A DNA stretch of 7,141 nt from DASYXT01 sp035934555 (GTDB taxonomy: Bacteria; Verrucomicrobiota; Verrucomicrobiia; Limisphaerales; UBA8199): the NCBI GenBank assembly GCA_035934555.1, contig DASYXT010000013.1, positions 1 through 7,141 on the forward strand, written 5' to 3'. Below are positions 1 through 5,631 of this stretch, in pieces (within the stretch, counting starts at the first letter, position 1; the number at the start of each line of letters is the position of its first letter). A program made the translations under genes and the position numbers. Under the pieces are notes generated by a model. The model was not told where the DNA came from, did not search any database, and was given only the letters and a program-made list of their open reading frames with translations.

Positions 1-45
1 GGCCTGCTGTTCGGCGGTGACAATCGGTCGATGTTTAGTCTTCAT
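1..45 (-). CDS. N-terminus of an unidentified gene, possibly a transposase (partial)
   Basis: Reading leftwards from an ATG at 45-43, the minus strand gives 15 codons, MKTKHRPIVTAEQQA, before the window edge. A short basic N-terminus followed by a 'T-x-E-Q-Q/K-A' motif resembles the beginning of helix-turn-helix transposases, for example IS30-type proteins, where a T/PEQ(K/R)xE helix opens the DNA-binding domain. This is a resemblance from memory on a very short piece. The start codon sits in the 3' arm of a strong hairpin (43-78), a situation known for transposase genes whose translation is held down. No convincing Shine-Dalgarno sequence is visible; the purine-rich GTGGGG just upstream is inside the same hairpin. 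It could equally be an unrelated protein or chance. Confidence 0.3.
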   Translation of the reverse strand, partial: MKTKHRPIVTAEQQA

Positions 46-78
46 TGGCCCCACAGGTAAAAAAAGTGCGGGCCAATG
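43..78 (-). promoter_or_regulatory. Hairpin covering the start codon of the leftmost gene
   Basis: CATTGGCCC at 43-51 is the exact reverse complement of GGGCCAATG at 70-78. The stem continues inward with CAC (52-54) against GTG (66-68), with C69 bulged, leaving a loop at 55-65 that contains a run of seven A (T on the minus strand). In the minus-strand transcript the AUG (45-43) is the last three bases of the 3' arm and is fully paired. The T-run lies in the loop rather than after the stem, so this is not a terminator. A role in limiting translation initiation is inference. Confidence 0.5.
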
Positions 79-166
79 TCCAGCTCAAATAAACAGGGAT
101 TTGCTTTTCAGTGACTTACCTGTGTTTTGACTCCGCCATAATCGAAGTAGAGGCTTGACCCCATTG

Positions 167-321
167 GTGGCTCGATGAACAACTCCGCTTGGAACTTTCG
201 GTGAGTGGGGCTGGATGACGTGGATCGGCACGATTTCATCAAACCCTGGCCCAGGCCTGTCAGAAAACCGGTTGGCAGGTGCATGCCTATTGCCTGATGG
301 GCAACCACTATCATCTAATCT
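167..321 (+). pseudogene. RAYT (Y1-type REP-associated transposase) remnant, middle part
   Basis: Positions 216-242 read DDVDRHDFIK. After a one-base frame change near 242, positions 243-320 read TLAQACQKTGWQVHAYCLMGNHYHLI. Joined, this is the diagnostic core of TnpA_REP/RAYT proteins (IS200-like Y1 transposase superfamily), with the GNHYHL histidine pair that forms the metal-binding HUH motif. The catalytic tyrosine region is absent because the match stops at about 321. The left end is uncertain: GGTGGCTCG at 166-174 equals the GTG start (Met-Ala-Arg) of the second RAYT remnant at 5443, but the stretch 175-215 does not translate into the expected N-terminus, so it is deleted or scrambled. 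The gene is dead, having lost its start, frame and C-terminal two thirds. The GNHYHL core is secure; the exact limits are not. Confidence 0.75.
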
Positions 322-488
322 CTTATCAACGCAACTGCTGCTCCCGTTGGCGTGAAAATCACGCATGCCGCGTGAAAATGACACAAAAGGAGATGTGACA
401 AAGGCAACATTCAGCGGAAACCCCACGCAAATCCACTTCGGCACATATTGTGCTAACCTCCTGTCCGTTGATTGCCGGTCTTATCGGT
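322..488. other. Intergenic stretch with short repeats, no gene
   Basis: No convincing coding sequence lies on either strand; the open minus-strand frames crossing it have no recognisable protein features. It contains the GCGTGA hairpin and its direct repeat (350-379). It should also carry the promoter for the large downstream gene, but I cannot point to a clear -35/-10 pair. The material directly after the RAYT remnant (326-400) may be the end of another insertion sequence, because clustered GTGAAAAT and GTGACAAAG motifs are typical of transposase-binding ends. No partner end is visible. Confidence 0.4.
350..379. repeat. Palindrome plus 20-base-spaced direct repeat
   Basis: GCGTGA (350-355), a loop AAA, then TCACGC (359-364) form a perfect 6-bp inverted repeat. 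The half-site GCGTGAAAAT at 350-359 occurs again at 370-379, exactly 20 bases on. Related GACACAAAAGG and GTGACAAAGG blocks follow at about 380-403. Such arrays are seen at insertion-sequence ends and operators. Which applies here is not shown. Confidence 0.5.
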
Positions 489-495
489 GAGGTGA
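489..495 (+). promoter_or_regulatory. Ribosome binding site for the repeat protein
   Basis: GAGGTGA at 489-495 places GAGG six bases before the ATG at 499. This is the main support for initiation at 499, even though the encoded leader then has an unusually long stretch before its hydrophobic core. Confidence 0.6.
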
Positions 496-498
496 TAC

Positions 499-3400
499 AT
501 GCGCTTAAACCGTCTCTTCATTCAGTTTCCGTCTCGCATTGATAGCTTTCGCCCTTCACTAAGCATTCTCCGAGCAAATAGAGCTCCAGAAGAGCTAATT
601 CAAAACATTAGGCGTACCCGCACGCATCCGTTTTCAAAACCATTCGCTTCACCCGTGCTGTGCGCCGCGGCGTTCGCCCTGCTGTGGGCGCTTGCCAACC
701 CCCCAGCCAGGGCCGCACAAACCACCATGCCCACGTCCATCCCCTGGGACAAACTTGGCGCTAAGGCAGGGGCCGACTACCGGGGCGAGGGGCTAATGGT
801 AACGTCGAATGCCGCGGGCGCGCGCTTGCATTGCTCTTTCCAACGCTTGGACGCCGAGGCGACCCAGGACGGCCTATGGCTTACCTCCACCCTGCCCAAT
901 CACGTGCAGGACCGGTTTCGGGTCGGGGCCATAGCGGTAGGCCGGCAGCCAGCAAACGCGGTTCCGGTCGCAGGCTCCACACTGCTCACTTTGCCGCGAA
1001 CTGGCGCGGTATCGCTCGAACGCCAGGCTGTACGGTTCACCCGGCCGGGGTTGATCGAGGAGTACTCCGTGAGTGTGGACGGTGTGCGGCAGGATTTTGT
1101 GCTCACGGATAAACCCGCTGGCGCCGGGGAACTGACCGTTCAGTTGGAAGTGGCGGGAGCGAACGTGGAATCAATGCCGGGCGGCGCAAGCTTGGTGTTG
1201 GCCCAATCAGGGCGCAAGATTGCCTATACGCGTTTGCGGGCCACGGATGCCACGGGCCGCGAACTGCGGGCGAGCATGGAGGTGGCATCGCGAAGTCCGT
1301 TAATCACCGTGATCCTGAACGATTCGGGGGCGGCATACCCCGTGCGCATTGACCCGACCTTCAGTGATGCCAACTGGTTTAGCCTGGACGGGGTTCCGGG
1401 TACAGACGGCTCCGTTGTTGCCGCGGCGGTGGACAACTCAGGCAATCTTTACATCGGTGGAAACTTCCATGTGGCGGGCCGTACCGTCGCCAACAATATA
1501 GCCCAGTGGAACGGCAGCAGTTGGTCGTCCCTTGGCTCGGGCATGAACTACGGAGTGGTATCACTGGCGGTCTCCGGGGGCACCTTGTATGCCGGAGGGT
1601 ACTTCACGACGGCAGGCGGCACCGCGGCTAATTACATCGCCAAATGGAACGGGACTAGTTGGTCGGCCATGGGCTCGGGCATGAACGGCTATGTGTTTGC
1701 CCTGCTGGTGTCCGGGGGCACTTTGTATGCCGGAGGCTCTTTCACCACTGCGGACGGCACCGCCGCCAACAAGATCGCTCAATGGGACGGAAACAGTTGG
1801 TCTGCATTGGGCTCGGGTCTGAATGACTTTGTGTCGGCGCTGGCGATGTCGGGGGCGACCTTGTATGCGGGTGGTAATTTCGTCAGCGCAGGCGGCAGCC
1901 CGGCCAATTATATCGCCCAATGGAACGGGAGCGGTTGGTCGGCATTGAGTTCCGGCATGAACAGCCCGGTCAACGCGTTGGCGGTGTCCGGGGGGACGCT
2001 GTACGCCGGAGGGCCCTTCACCACCGCGGACGGAAATCCAGCCAATTACATCGCCCAATGGAACGGAACTAATTGGTCGGGCTTGGGCTCTGGAATGAGC
2101 AGTACTGTGGACGCGCTGGCCGTCTCCGGGGGCACGCTCTATGCCGGAGGCTCTTTTACAACCGCAGGCGGCAGTTCAGCCAATTACATCGCCCGATGGG
2201 ACGGCAGTAGTTGGTCGGCCTTGGGCTCCGGGGTGAGCAACGGCTACGGGCTCGGCGAGGTGCTTGTGTTGGTGGTGTCTGGGGGAAGATTGTATGCTGG
2301 AGGTGGGTTCACAATCGCCGACGGGAGCGCCGCTAATTACATCGCTCAATGGAACGGGAGCAATTGGGCGGGCTTGGGCTCGGGATTGAACGGTAGCGTG
2401 TCTGCCCTTGTCATGTCCGCTGGCACGCTGTATGCCGGCGGCTCTTTCACAACCGCTGGCGGCACATCGGCCAATCACATCGCCCGGTGGGACGGCAGCA
2501 ATTGGTCGGCTTTGGGTTCAGGCATGAACAACGATGTGTCCGCGCTAGCAATCTTAGGCCGCACTTTGTATGCCGGCGGCTGGTTCACAAGCGCAGGGGG
2601 CAACACGGCCAATTATATCGCTCAGTGGGACGGGACCAACTGGTCGGCCTTAGGCTCGGGGATGACCGGCCCCTACTTCGGCGCGGTAAATACATTAGCA
2701 GCCTCCGGCGGCATGTTGTACGCCGGCGGCTGGTTCACCAATGCCGGCGGCACCCCGGCCAATTATATCGCCAGGTGGGACGGCAGCAATTGGTCGGGCC
2801 TGGGCTCGGGCATGGACAACAATGTGAGCGCATTAGCGGCATCCGGGGGCACGTTGTACGTGGGTGGCGAGTTCACCACCGCAGGCGGCAGTTCCGCCAG
2901 TCGAATCGCCCAATGGGACGGGAGCAGTTGGTCGCCTCTAGGCTCGGGGATTAACGGTAACGTGTTGGCGCTGGTGGTATCCGGGAGCAGGTTGTATGCG
3001 GGTGGCGATTTCCCGTATGCAGGCGGTGCACCCGCCAATGCCATCGCTCAATGGGACGGCACCAGTTGGTCGGCCTTGGGCTCGGGGACGAGTTCTGAGG
3101 CGGACAGTGGCTTGGTTTATGCGCTGGCGGTGTCTGGCGGCAACCTGTATGCGGCAGGCATTTTCACGACCGCTGGCGGCAGCGCGGCCAATAACATCGC
3201 CCAATGGAACGGCACCAATTGGTCACCATTGGGCTCGGGAATGAACGCTGGAGTAAGGACATTAGCGCTCTCGGGTGGCACGTTGTATGCCGGTGGCGGC
3301 TTTACCATCGGAGGCGCTAAGGCCTGCGGATATGCCGCTGGAGCAGTCATCGATCCCGGCACCTGGCTGAGTCTCCAGGCCAATGCGACCGGACCCCACA

Positions 3401-3582
3401 CCAATACTCTGAGCTTCCTCGGCATCCCCAACTCTCCTTACGTCACTCAGTTCACTACCAACCCCGTCACCGGCTCCTGGCTCAACCTGGTGACCAACAC
3501 TGCCGCCGCCAACGGAATCGGCACCGTGCAGGACACCACGGCCACCGACCCGCAACGCTTCTATCGGCTAAGTACGCCATGA
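499..3582 (+). CDS. Exported 46-residue-repeat protein (Rax2/beta-propeller-like)
   Basis: A 1027-residue secreted or surface protein of unknown function. Residues 53-66 (VLCAAAFALLWALA) form the hydrophobic core of a signal peptide, with likely cleavage after ARA at 70-72. The ~50 residues before it are too long for a normal n-region. Residues 73 to about 300 form a globular N-terminal module ending in YPVRIDPTFSDANW, a module I recall from other verrucomicrobial exported proteins. Residues 316-927 are 13 repeats of pattern xLYAGGxFTTAGGxxANYIAxWNGxxWSxLGSGM...V.AL..SGG, followed by a fourteenth partial copy (928 to about 940). Similar repeats occur in fungal Rax2 and in bacterial surface proteins predicted to fold as beta-propellers. 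The last ~80 residues, ending QRFYRLSTP, resemble the FYR-type C-terminal domain common in Verrucomicrobia. There is no PEP-CTERM, LPXTG or transmembrane anchor at the C-terminus. The stop overlaps the next gene. Adhesion or carbohydrate binding is possible but unproven. Confidence 0.85.
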   Translation: MRLNRLFIQFPSRIDSFRPSLSILRANRAPEELIQNIRRTRTHPFSKPFASPVLCAAAFALLWALANPPARAAQTTMPTSIPWDKLGAKAGADYRGEGLMVTSNAAGARLHCSFQRLDAEATQDGLWLTSTLPNHVQDRFRVGAIAVGRQPANAVPVAGSTLLTLPRTGAVSLERQAVRFTRPGLIEEYSVSVDGVRQDFVLTDKPAGAGELTVQLEVAGANVESMPGGASLVLAQSGRKIAYTRLRATDATGRELRASMEVASRSPLITVILNDSGAAYPVRIDPTFSDANWFSLDGVPGTDGSVVAAAVDNSGNLYIGGNFHVAGRTVANNIAQWNGSSWSSLGSGMNYGVVSLAVSGGTLYAGGYFTTAGGTAANYIAKWNGTSWSAMGSGMNGYVFALLVSGGTLYAGGSFTTADGTAANKIAQWDGNSWSALGSGLNDFVSALAMSGATLYAGGNFVSAGGSPANYIAQWNGSGWSALSSGMNSPVNALAVSGGTLYAGGPFTTADGNPANYIAQWNGTNWSGLGSGMSSTVDALAVSGGTLYAGGSFTTAGGSSANYIARWDGSSWSALGSGVSNGYGLGEVLVLVVSGGRLYAGGGFTIADGSAANYIAQWNGSNWAGLGSGLNGSVSALVMSAGTLYAGGSFTTAGGTSANHIARWDGSNWSALGSGMNNDVSALAILGRTLYAGGWFTSAGGNTANYIAQWDGTNWSALGSGMTGPYFGAVNTLAASGGMLYAGGWFTNAGGTPANYIARWDGSNWSGLGSGMDNNVSALAASGGTLYVGGEFTTAGGSSASRIAQWDGSSWSPLGSGINGNVLALVVSGSRLYAGGDFPYAGGAPANAIAQWDGTSWSALGSGTSSEADSGLVYALAVSGGNLYAAGIFTTAGGSAANNIAQWNGTNWSPLGSGMNAGVRTLALSGGTLYAGGGFTIGGAKACGYAAGAVIDPGTWLSLQANATGPHTNTLSFLGIPNSPYVTQFTTNPVTGSWLNLVTNTAAANGIGTVQDTTATDPQRFYRLSTP
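621..638 (+). repeat. Leader-module direct repeat, copy 1
   Basis: The 18 bases at 621-638 are identical to 3596-3613. The relationship continues with scattered differences and a one-codon gap to about 680, encoding THPFSKPF-S--LC--AF in both genes. Copy 1 is inside the leader of the repeat protein, just before the signal-peptide core. Confidence 0.85.
1444..3279 (+). repeat. Thirteen tandem 138-153 bp coding repeats
   Basis: Unit starts are 1444, 1582, 1720, 1858, 1996, 2134, 2287, 2425, 2563, 2713, 2851, 2989 and 3142, with a partial fourteenth from 3280. Ten units are exactly 138 bp (46 codons). Units 6 and 12 are 153 bp and unit 9 is 150 bp, through an extra 4-5 codons after the LGSG motif. 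Conservation is strong at DNA level in the 'tggtcggc.ttgggctcggg' and 'ttgtatgccgg' segments, so unit gain and loss by recombination is likely. The minus-strand open frames across this array are shadows of the repeat. Confidence 0.9.
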
Positions 3583-4022
3583 GCTCCCCGAAACCCACGC
3601 ATCCGTTTTCAAAGCCCTTCATGTCGACCGCCCTGCTGTGCGTTACGGCGTTCGTGTTGCGGAGGCGTTTGTACCTGACGCTTGCTACGGTTGGGGTTGT
3701 TGCGACAGTAATTACGCTAGTAAATATAACACAAGAACCTCAATATCAACGACGTCCGCCAAGCCATTGGGTTATCGAGTACGTCGCACAGAACCCAACC
3801 CAATCGGACCAAACACTGTTCGGGGCTATTGAGAGCATTGGAACTAACGGCTTACCGTACCTTTGCATGCAGTTGAATCCTGATTGCCGCGTGAGAGTCC
3901 TTGACTTTCTGGGCACGACAAAAATGCACCCAGAATTAGTAGCACCATTTCTTAGGAGGAAGAGGCTGAGTCCAAACCAGGCCGAACGTGAAGCTGCCAG
4001 CAGAGTCTTGCGCGAACTATAG
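3579..4022 (+). CDS. Small membrane-anchored HEAT-type protein with borrowed leader
   Basis: This 147-residue protein starts at an ATG overlapping the upstream stop (ATGA, 3579-3582), so translational coupling is likely. Residues 1-26 (MSSPKPTHPFSKPFMSTALLCVTAFV) copy the leader module of the upstream protein. Residues 27 to about 50 (LRRRLYLTLATVGVVATVITLVNI) are a second basic-plus-hydrophobic segment, the expected true N-terminus of the anchored family. Then come QRRPPSHWVIEYV and AIESIGTNGLPYLCMQL, matching the 'YxGKPLSxWLxxY...AxxAIGTNALPxLLxML' opening of HEAT-repeat proteins common in Verrucomicrobia. Only about one or two helical repeats follow before the stop at 4020-4022, 12 bases from the IS630 end, so it is short for the type. 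Alternative starts are ATG 3621, GTG 3654 and TTG 3657. Function is unknown; HEAT repeats usually mediate protein contacts. Confidence 0.6.
   Translation: MSSPKPTHPFSKPFMSTALLCVTAFVLRRRLYLTLATVGVVATVITLVNITQEPQYQRRPPSHWVIEYVAQNPTQSDQTLFGAIESIGTNGLPYLCMQLNPDCRVRVLDFLGTTKMHPELVAPFLRRKRLSPNQAEREAASRVLREL
3596..3613 (+). repeat. Leader-module direct repeat, copy 2
   Basis: Exact 18-base match to 621-638, inside the first codons of the small membrane protein. Similarity to copy 1 fades at about 3656, where the sequence switches to a second basic/hydrophobic start (LRRRLYL...). That point is the probable fusion junction. Confidence 0.85.
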
Positions 4023-4032
4023 ATATTCGTAA

Positions 4033-4044
4033 AATATAGTGACA
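4033..4044 (+). repeat. IS630 left inverted repeat
   Basis: AATATAGTGACA, the exact reverse complement of 5093-5104. Inside it, the left end continues CATCACA then TTTGCC, while the right end continues directly to TTTGGC. The left end therefore looks as if it carries seven additional bases within an otherwise ~18-bp repeat. Confidence 0.75.
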
Positions 4045-4073
4045 CATCACATTTGCCGTGTTAGTCTTTGGGC

Positions 4074-5086
4074 ATGGGCAACCCAAAAGGCGTAGAACGC
4101 GATTTCAACAGCTTGGAACGACGGCGGTTGAAGGCCGCCAAACTCTTCGACCGTGGCCTGAGTCAAGGGGAGGTATCTCGGAGATTGGGGGTTCACCGCC
4201 AATCGGTAAGTCGGTGGCATCGGGCCTGGCAGAAGCAAGGCACTAAGGCCTTGCTCAAAGCCGGTCGGGCCGGTCGCAAACCGCGATTGTTGCCCGAGCA
4301 ATTGGAACAGTTGAGTCGCGGCCTCAAGGAAGGGCCGGAGATACTGGGATATGGTACGTCCTTGTGGACGACCTGGCGGGTGGCCGACCTGATTGAGCGA
4401 CAAACGGGGCAGAAATTTCATCCTGGGCATGTGTGGCGGATTTTGCGCTCCTTGGGCTGGAGTTGCCAGCGTCCGATTGGTCGGGCCACCCAACGCAATG
4501 AGCCGGCTATCCGCCGTTGGAAACGGGTCCGGTGACCGGAGTTAAAAAAAAAGCCCAGCAGGAGGGGCGCACCATAGTGTTTGTGGACGAGAGCGGCCTG
4601 AGCGAGCGACCTCACCGGGTTCGCACTTGGGCTCCTCGTGGCCAAACCCCCGTGCTGCAGTATTCCTTCAACTGAAAATGCCTTTCGGCAATGGCCGGAA
4701 TTACCATCTGGAGCTTCTATTTCCGACTGTTTCCAGGAAGCATCAAAGCCCCGCAGGTTATCGAATTTTTGGAACACTTGCAGCGGCACATCGGTTCCAG
4801 GCTCCTGCTGATATGGGATGGGCTGCCAGTGCACCGCAGCCGGCTGGTGCGCGAGTTTGTCGCTGGTTTGGCTGGTCGCATCCATCTGGAGTATCTGCCG
4901 GCCTATGCCCCGGAACTCAATCCGGTGGAATACATCTGGGGGTATTGCAAGCAGCATGAACTGCCCAATCTTTGCCCAAAAGACTTCGCCCAATTGACCA
5001 GCGCCGCTCGCCGAGCACTGGGAAGGATGCGTCGCCGGCCAACCCTGGTCGAATCCTTCTGGAAACAAGCGGAACTTCCTTTTTGA
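4074..5086 (+). pseudogene. IS630 transposase (HTH + DDE), split by TGA codons and a -1 frame change
   Basis: The first part (4074-4532) begins MGNPKGVERDF. It has a helix-turn-helix (KAAKLFDRGLSQGEVSRRLG...SVSRWHRAW, residues ~18-50), then a winged-helix segment (TTWRVADLIERQTG...VWRILRSLGW) and ends RRWKRVR at TGA 4533-4535, where IS630 relatives read RW-PEL. Continuing, PELKKK runs into a nine-A tract, and the -1 frame from 4553 carries the catalytic domain: VFVDESGL (first Asp, 4586), LLIWDGLPVH (second Asp, 4817) and YAPELNPVEYIW (Glu, 4928), ending ELPF at 5084-5086. A second TGA (4673-4675) replaces the Trp of the family's FNWK motif. All DDE residues are present, so only two stops and one frame change separate it from a full protein. 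ATG 4074 is preferred; an in-frame TTG at 4068 is possible. Probably inactive now. Confidence 0.85.
4538..4553 (+). other. Putative -1 programmed frameshift site
   Basis: A AAA AAG at 4547-4553 lies in the correct register of the first transposase frame (codons AAA 4548, AAG 4551). A -1 slip there enters the frame GCC 4553 that encodes the DDE domain. A Shine-Dalgarno-like GGAG (4538-4541) lies five bases upstream, and without slippage the zero frame ends at TAG 4575-4577. A AAA AAG is the best-characterised bacterial -1 slippery heptamer, and several IS630 elements use -1 shifting. The nine-A run could also slip during transcription. TGA 4533-4535 now stops ribosomes before they reach it. 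Confidence 0.6.
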
Positions 5087-5092
5087 GCCAAA

Positions 5093-5104
5093 TGTCACTA
5101 TATT
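5093..5104 (-). repeat. IS630 right inverted repeat
   Basis: TGTCACTATATT, perfect 12-bp complement of the left end, beginning seven bases after the transposase stop. Confidence 0.75.
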
Positions 5105-5331
5105 ATGCAAATGTCAATAACTCGAATCCAAACGTCCAACTCAGGCTTCCTGCTTGTTACGTAACATTTACGGATTCATGCGTGGTCTTTTTAGCCCAGT
5201 TCCCATCTGCTGGTTCCAATTACTATTCACGTCACATGGAAAGCGAACAATAAGGTCACGATCAAGGCCAGTTCCTCCAGGCTTACCGTCGCGGCCGTAA
5301 CTGATCAGCTCTCCATAGCCAAGCGATTTCA
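5105..5331. other. Intergenic, no gene recognised
   Basis: No supported coding sequence. The only structure seen is a 10-bp perfect palindrome, GTTACGTAAC, at 5156-5165. Short open frames crossing the region have no start signals or recognisable motifs. Confidence 0.5.
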
Positions 5332-5360
5332 TCAGGACCCTGGGGGTCAGGACCCTGGGG
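5332..5360. repeat. Tandem TCAGGACCCTGGGG repeat with REP-like palindrome
   Basis: TCAGGACCCTGGGGG (5332-5346) is followed immediately by TCAGGACCCTGGGG (5347-5360) and then TCACCC. The junction forms the inverted repeat GGGTC-AG-GACCC (5344-5355). It lies about 80 bases upstream of a RAYT remnant, the position where RAYT genes often carry their cognate palindromes. Assignment as that REP is inference. Confidence 0.55.
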
Positions 5361-5379
5361 TCACCCATTAGGGCGGGTG

Positions 5380-5397
5380 TCAGTTAATGAGATTGTC
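5380..5397 (+). repeat. 18-base inverted repeat, left copy (RAYT side)
   Basis: TCAGTTAATGAGATTGTC is the exact reverse complement of 6866-6883. It lies 45 bases upstream of the GTG of the second RAYT remnant. A looser direct echo, AATGAG.TT.TC, follows at about 5412-5423. Confidence 0.8.
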
Positions 5398-5442
5398 CTA
5401 TTGTATTGACAAATGAGTTTATCTTGTGCATGACGGAGGCCG

Positions 5443-5631
5443 GTGGCTCGTAAGCTGCGCGTTCAGTATCCAGGGGCAATCTACCACGTCATGAATCGGG
5501 GTGACCACCGCGAGGCCATCTTCGCCGATGTCCACGACCGGCGCCGGTTCCTCAAGGCGCCGGAGGAGGCGTCCGAAAATGCGAGCATCCACCGCCAAAG
5601 TCCTCCTTTATCGCCAATGACCATAAAGTGA
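5443..5631 (+). pseudogene. RAYT remnant, N-terminal part
   Basis: The sequence starts at GTG with GGAGG at 5435-5439 (three bases before it, rather close). Residues 1-37, from MARKLRVQYPG through YHVMNRGDHREAIF to DRRRFLK, are a textbook RAYT/Y1 transposase N-terminus including the YHVMNRG strand. The next residues, APEEASENAS, still align loosely with the family's TLxEACxKTG. After that the GWQVHAYCLMGNHYHL core is unrecognisable, and the frame stops at 5629-5631 after 62 residues, against 200 or more in intact proteins. The histidine pair and catalytic tyrosine are absent, so it cannot act as a transposase. The remnant at 167-321 has the complementary middle part but comes from a different copy (DRHDFIK versus DRRRFLK). 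Confidence 0.8.

Larger units (their letters stand above)
4035..5102 (+). mobile_element. IS630-family insertion sequence (decayed or recoded)
   Basis: The element spans about 1.07 kb, normal for IS630. It is bounded by inverted ends (4033-4044 and 5093-5104) and carries one transposase in two frames. IS630 elements insert at TA and duplicate it. TA dinucleotides lie at 4035-4036 and 4037-4038 on the left and at 5099-5100 and 5101-5102 on the right, so the precise boundary and TA duplication are ambiguous by two to four bases. It landed just after the stop codon of the small membrane protein and apparently did not break that gene. Confidence 0.8.

Noticed and set aside
85..444. Minus-strand open frame of 119 codons
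   Set aside because: It lies opposite the RAYT remnant and repeats, has no recognisable motif or ribosome site, and the plus strand explains the conserved part.
1561..2058. Long minus-strand open frames across the repeat gene (also 2176-2478, 2938-3204, 3117-3431)
   Set aside because: Their repetitive translations are shadows of the 138-bp coding repeat in a GC-rich frame; they recur unit by unit and have no start signals.
2487..2954. Plus-strand open frame of 155 codons inside the repeat gene
   Set aside because: Alternate frame of the tandem repeat, rich in Arg/Gly from repeat composition; not a gene.
1444..3279. CRISPR-like array
   Set aside because: Units are 138 bp, contiguous, coding in one frame, and have no spacers.
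4068..4073. TTG start two codons before ATG 4074 for the IS630 transposase
   Set aside because: ATG 4074 gives the normal N-terminus and needs no rare start codon; the TTG adds only Met-Gly.
4533..4675. Genome-wide reassignment of TGA to tryptophan
   Set aside because: Genes at 3580-3582, 5084-5086 and 6695-6697 end naturally in TGA, and TGG serves as Trp dozens of times in the repeat protein.
4418..5110. Minus-strand open frame of 230 codons across the IS630
   Set aside because: The plus strand carries all DDE motifs of the transposase; the antisense frame is open by composition only and has no family features.
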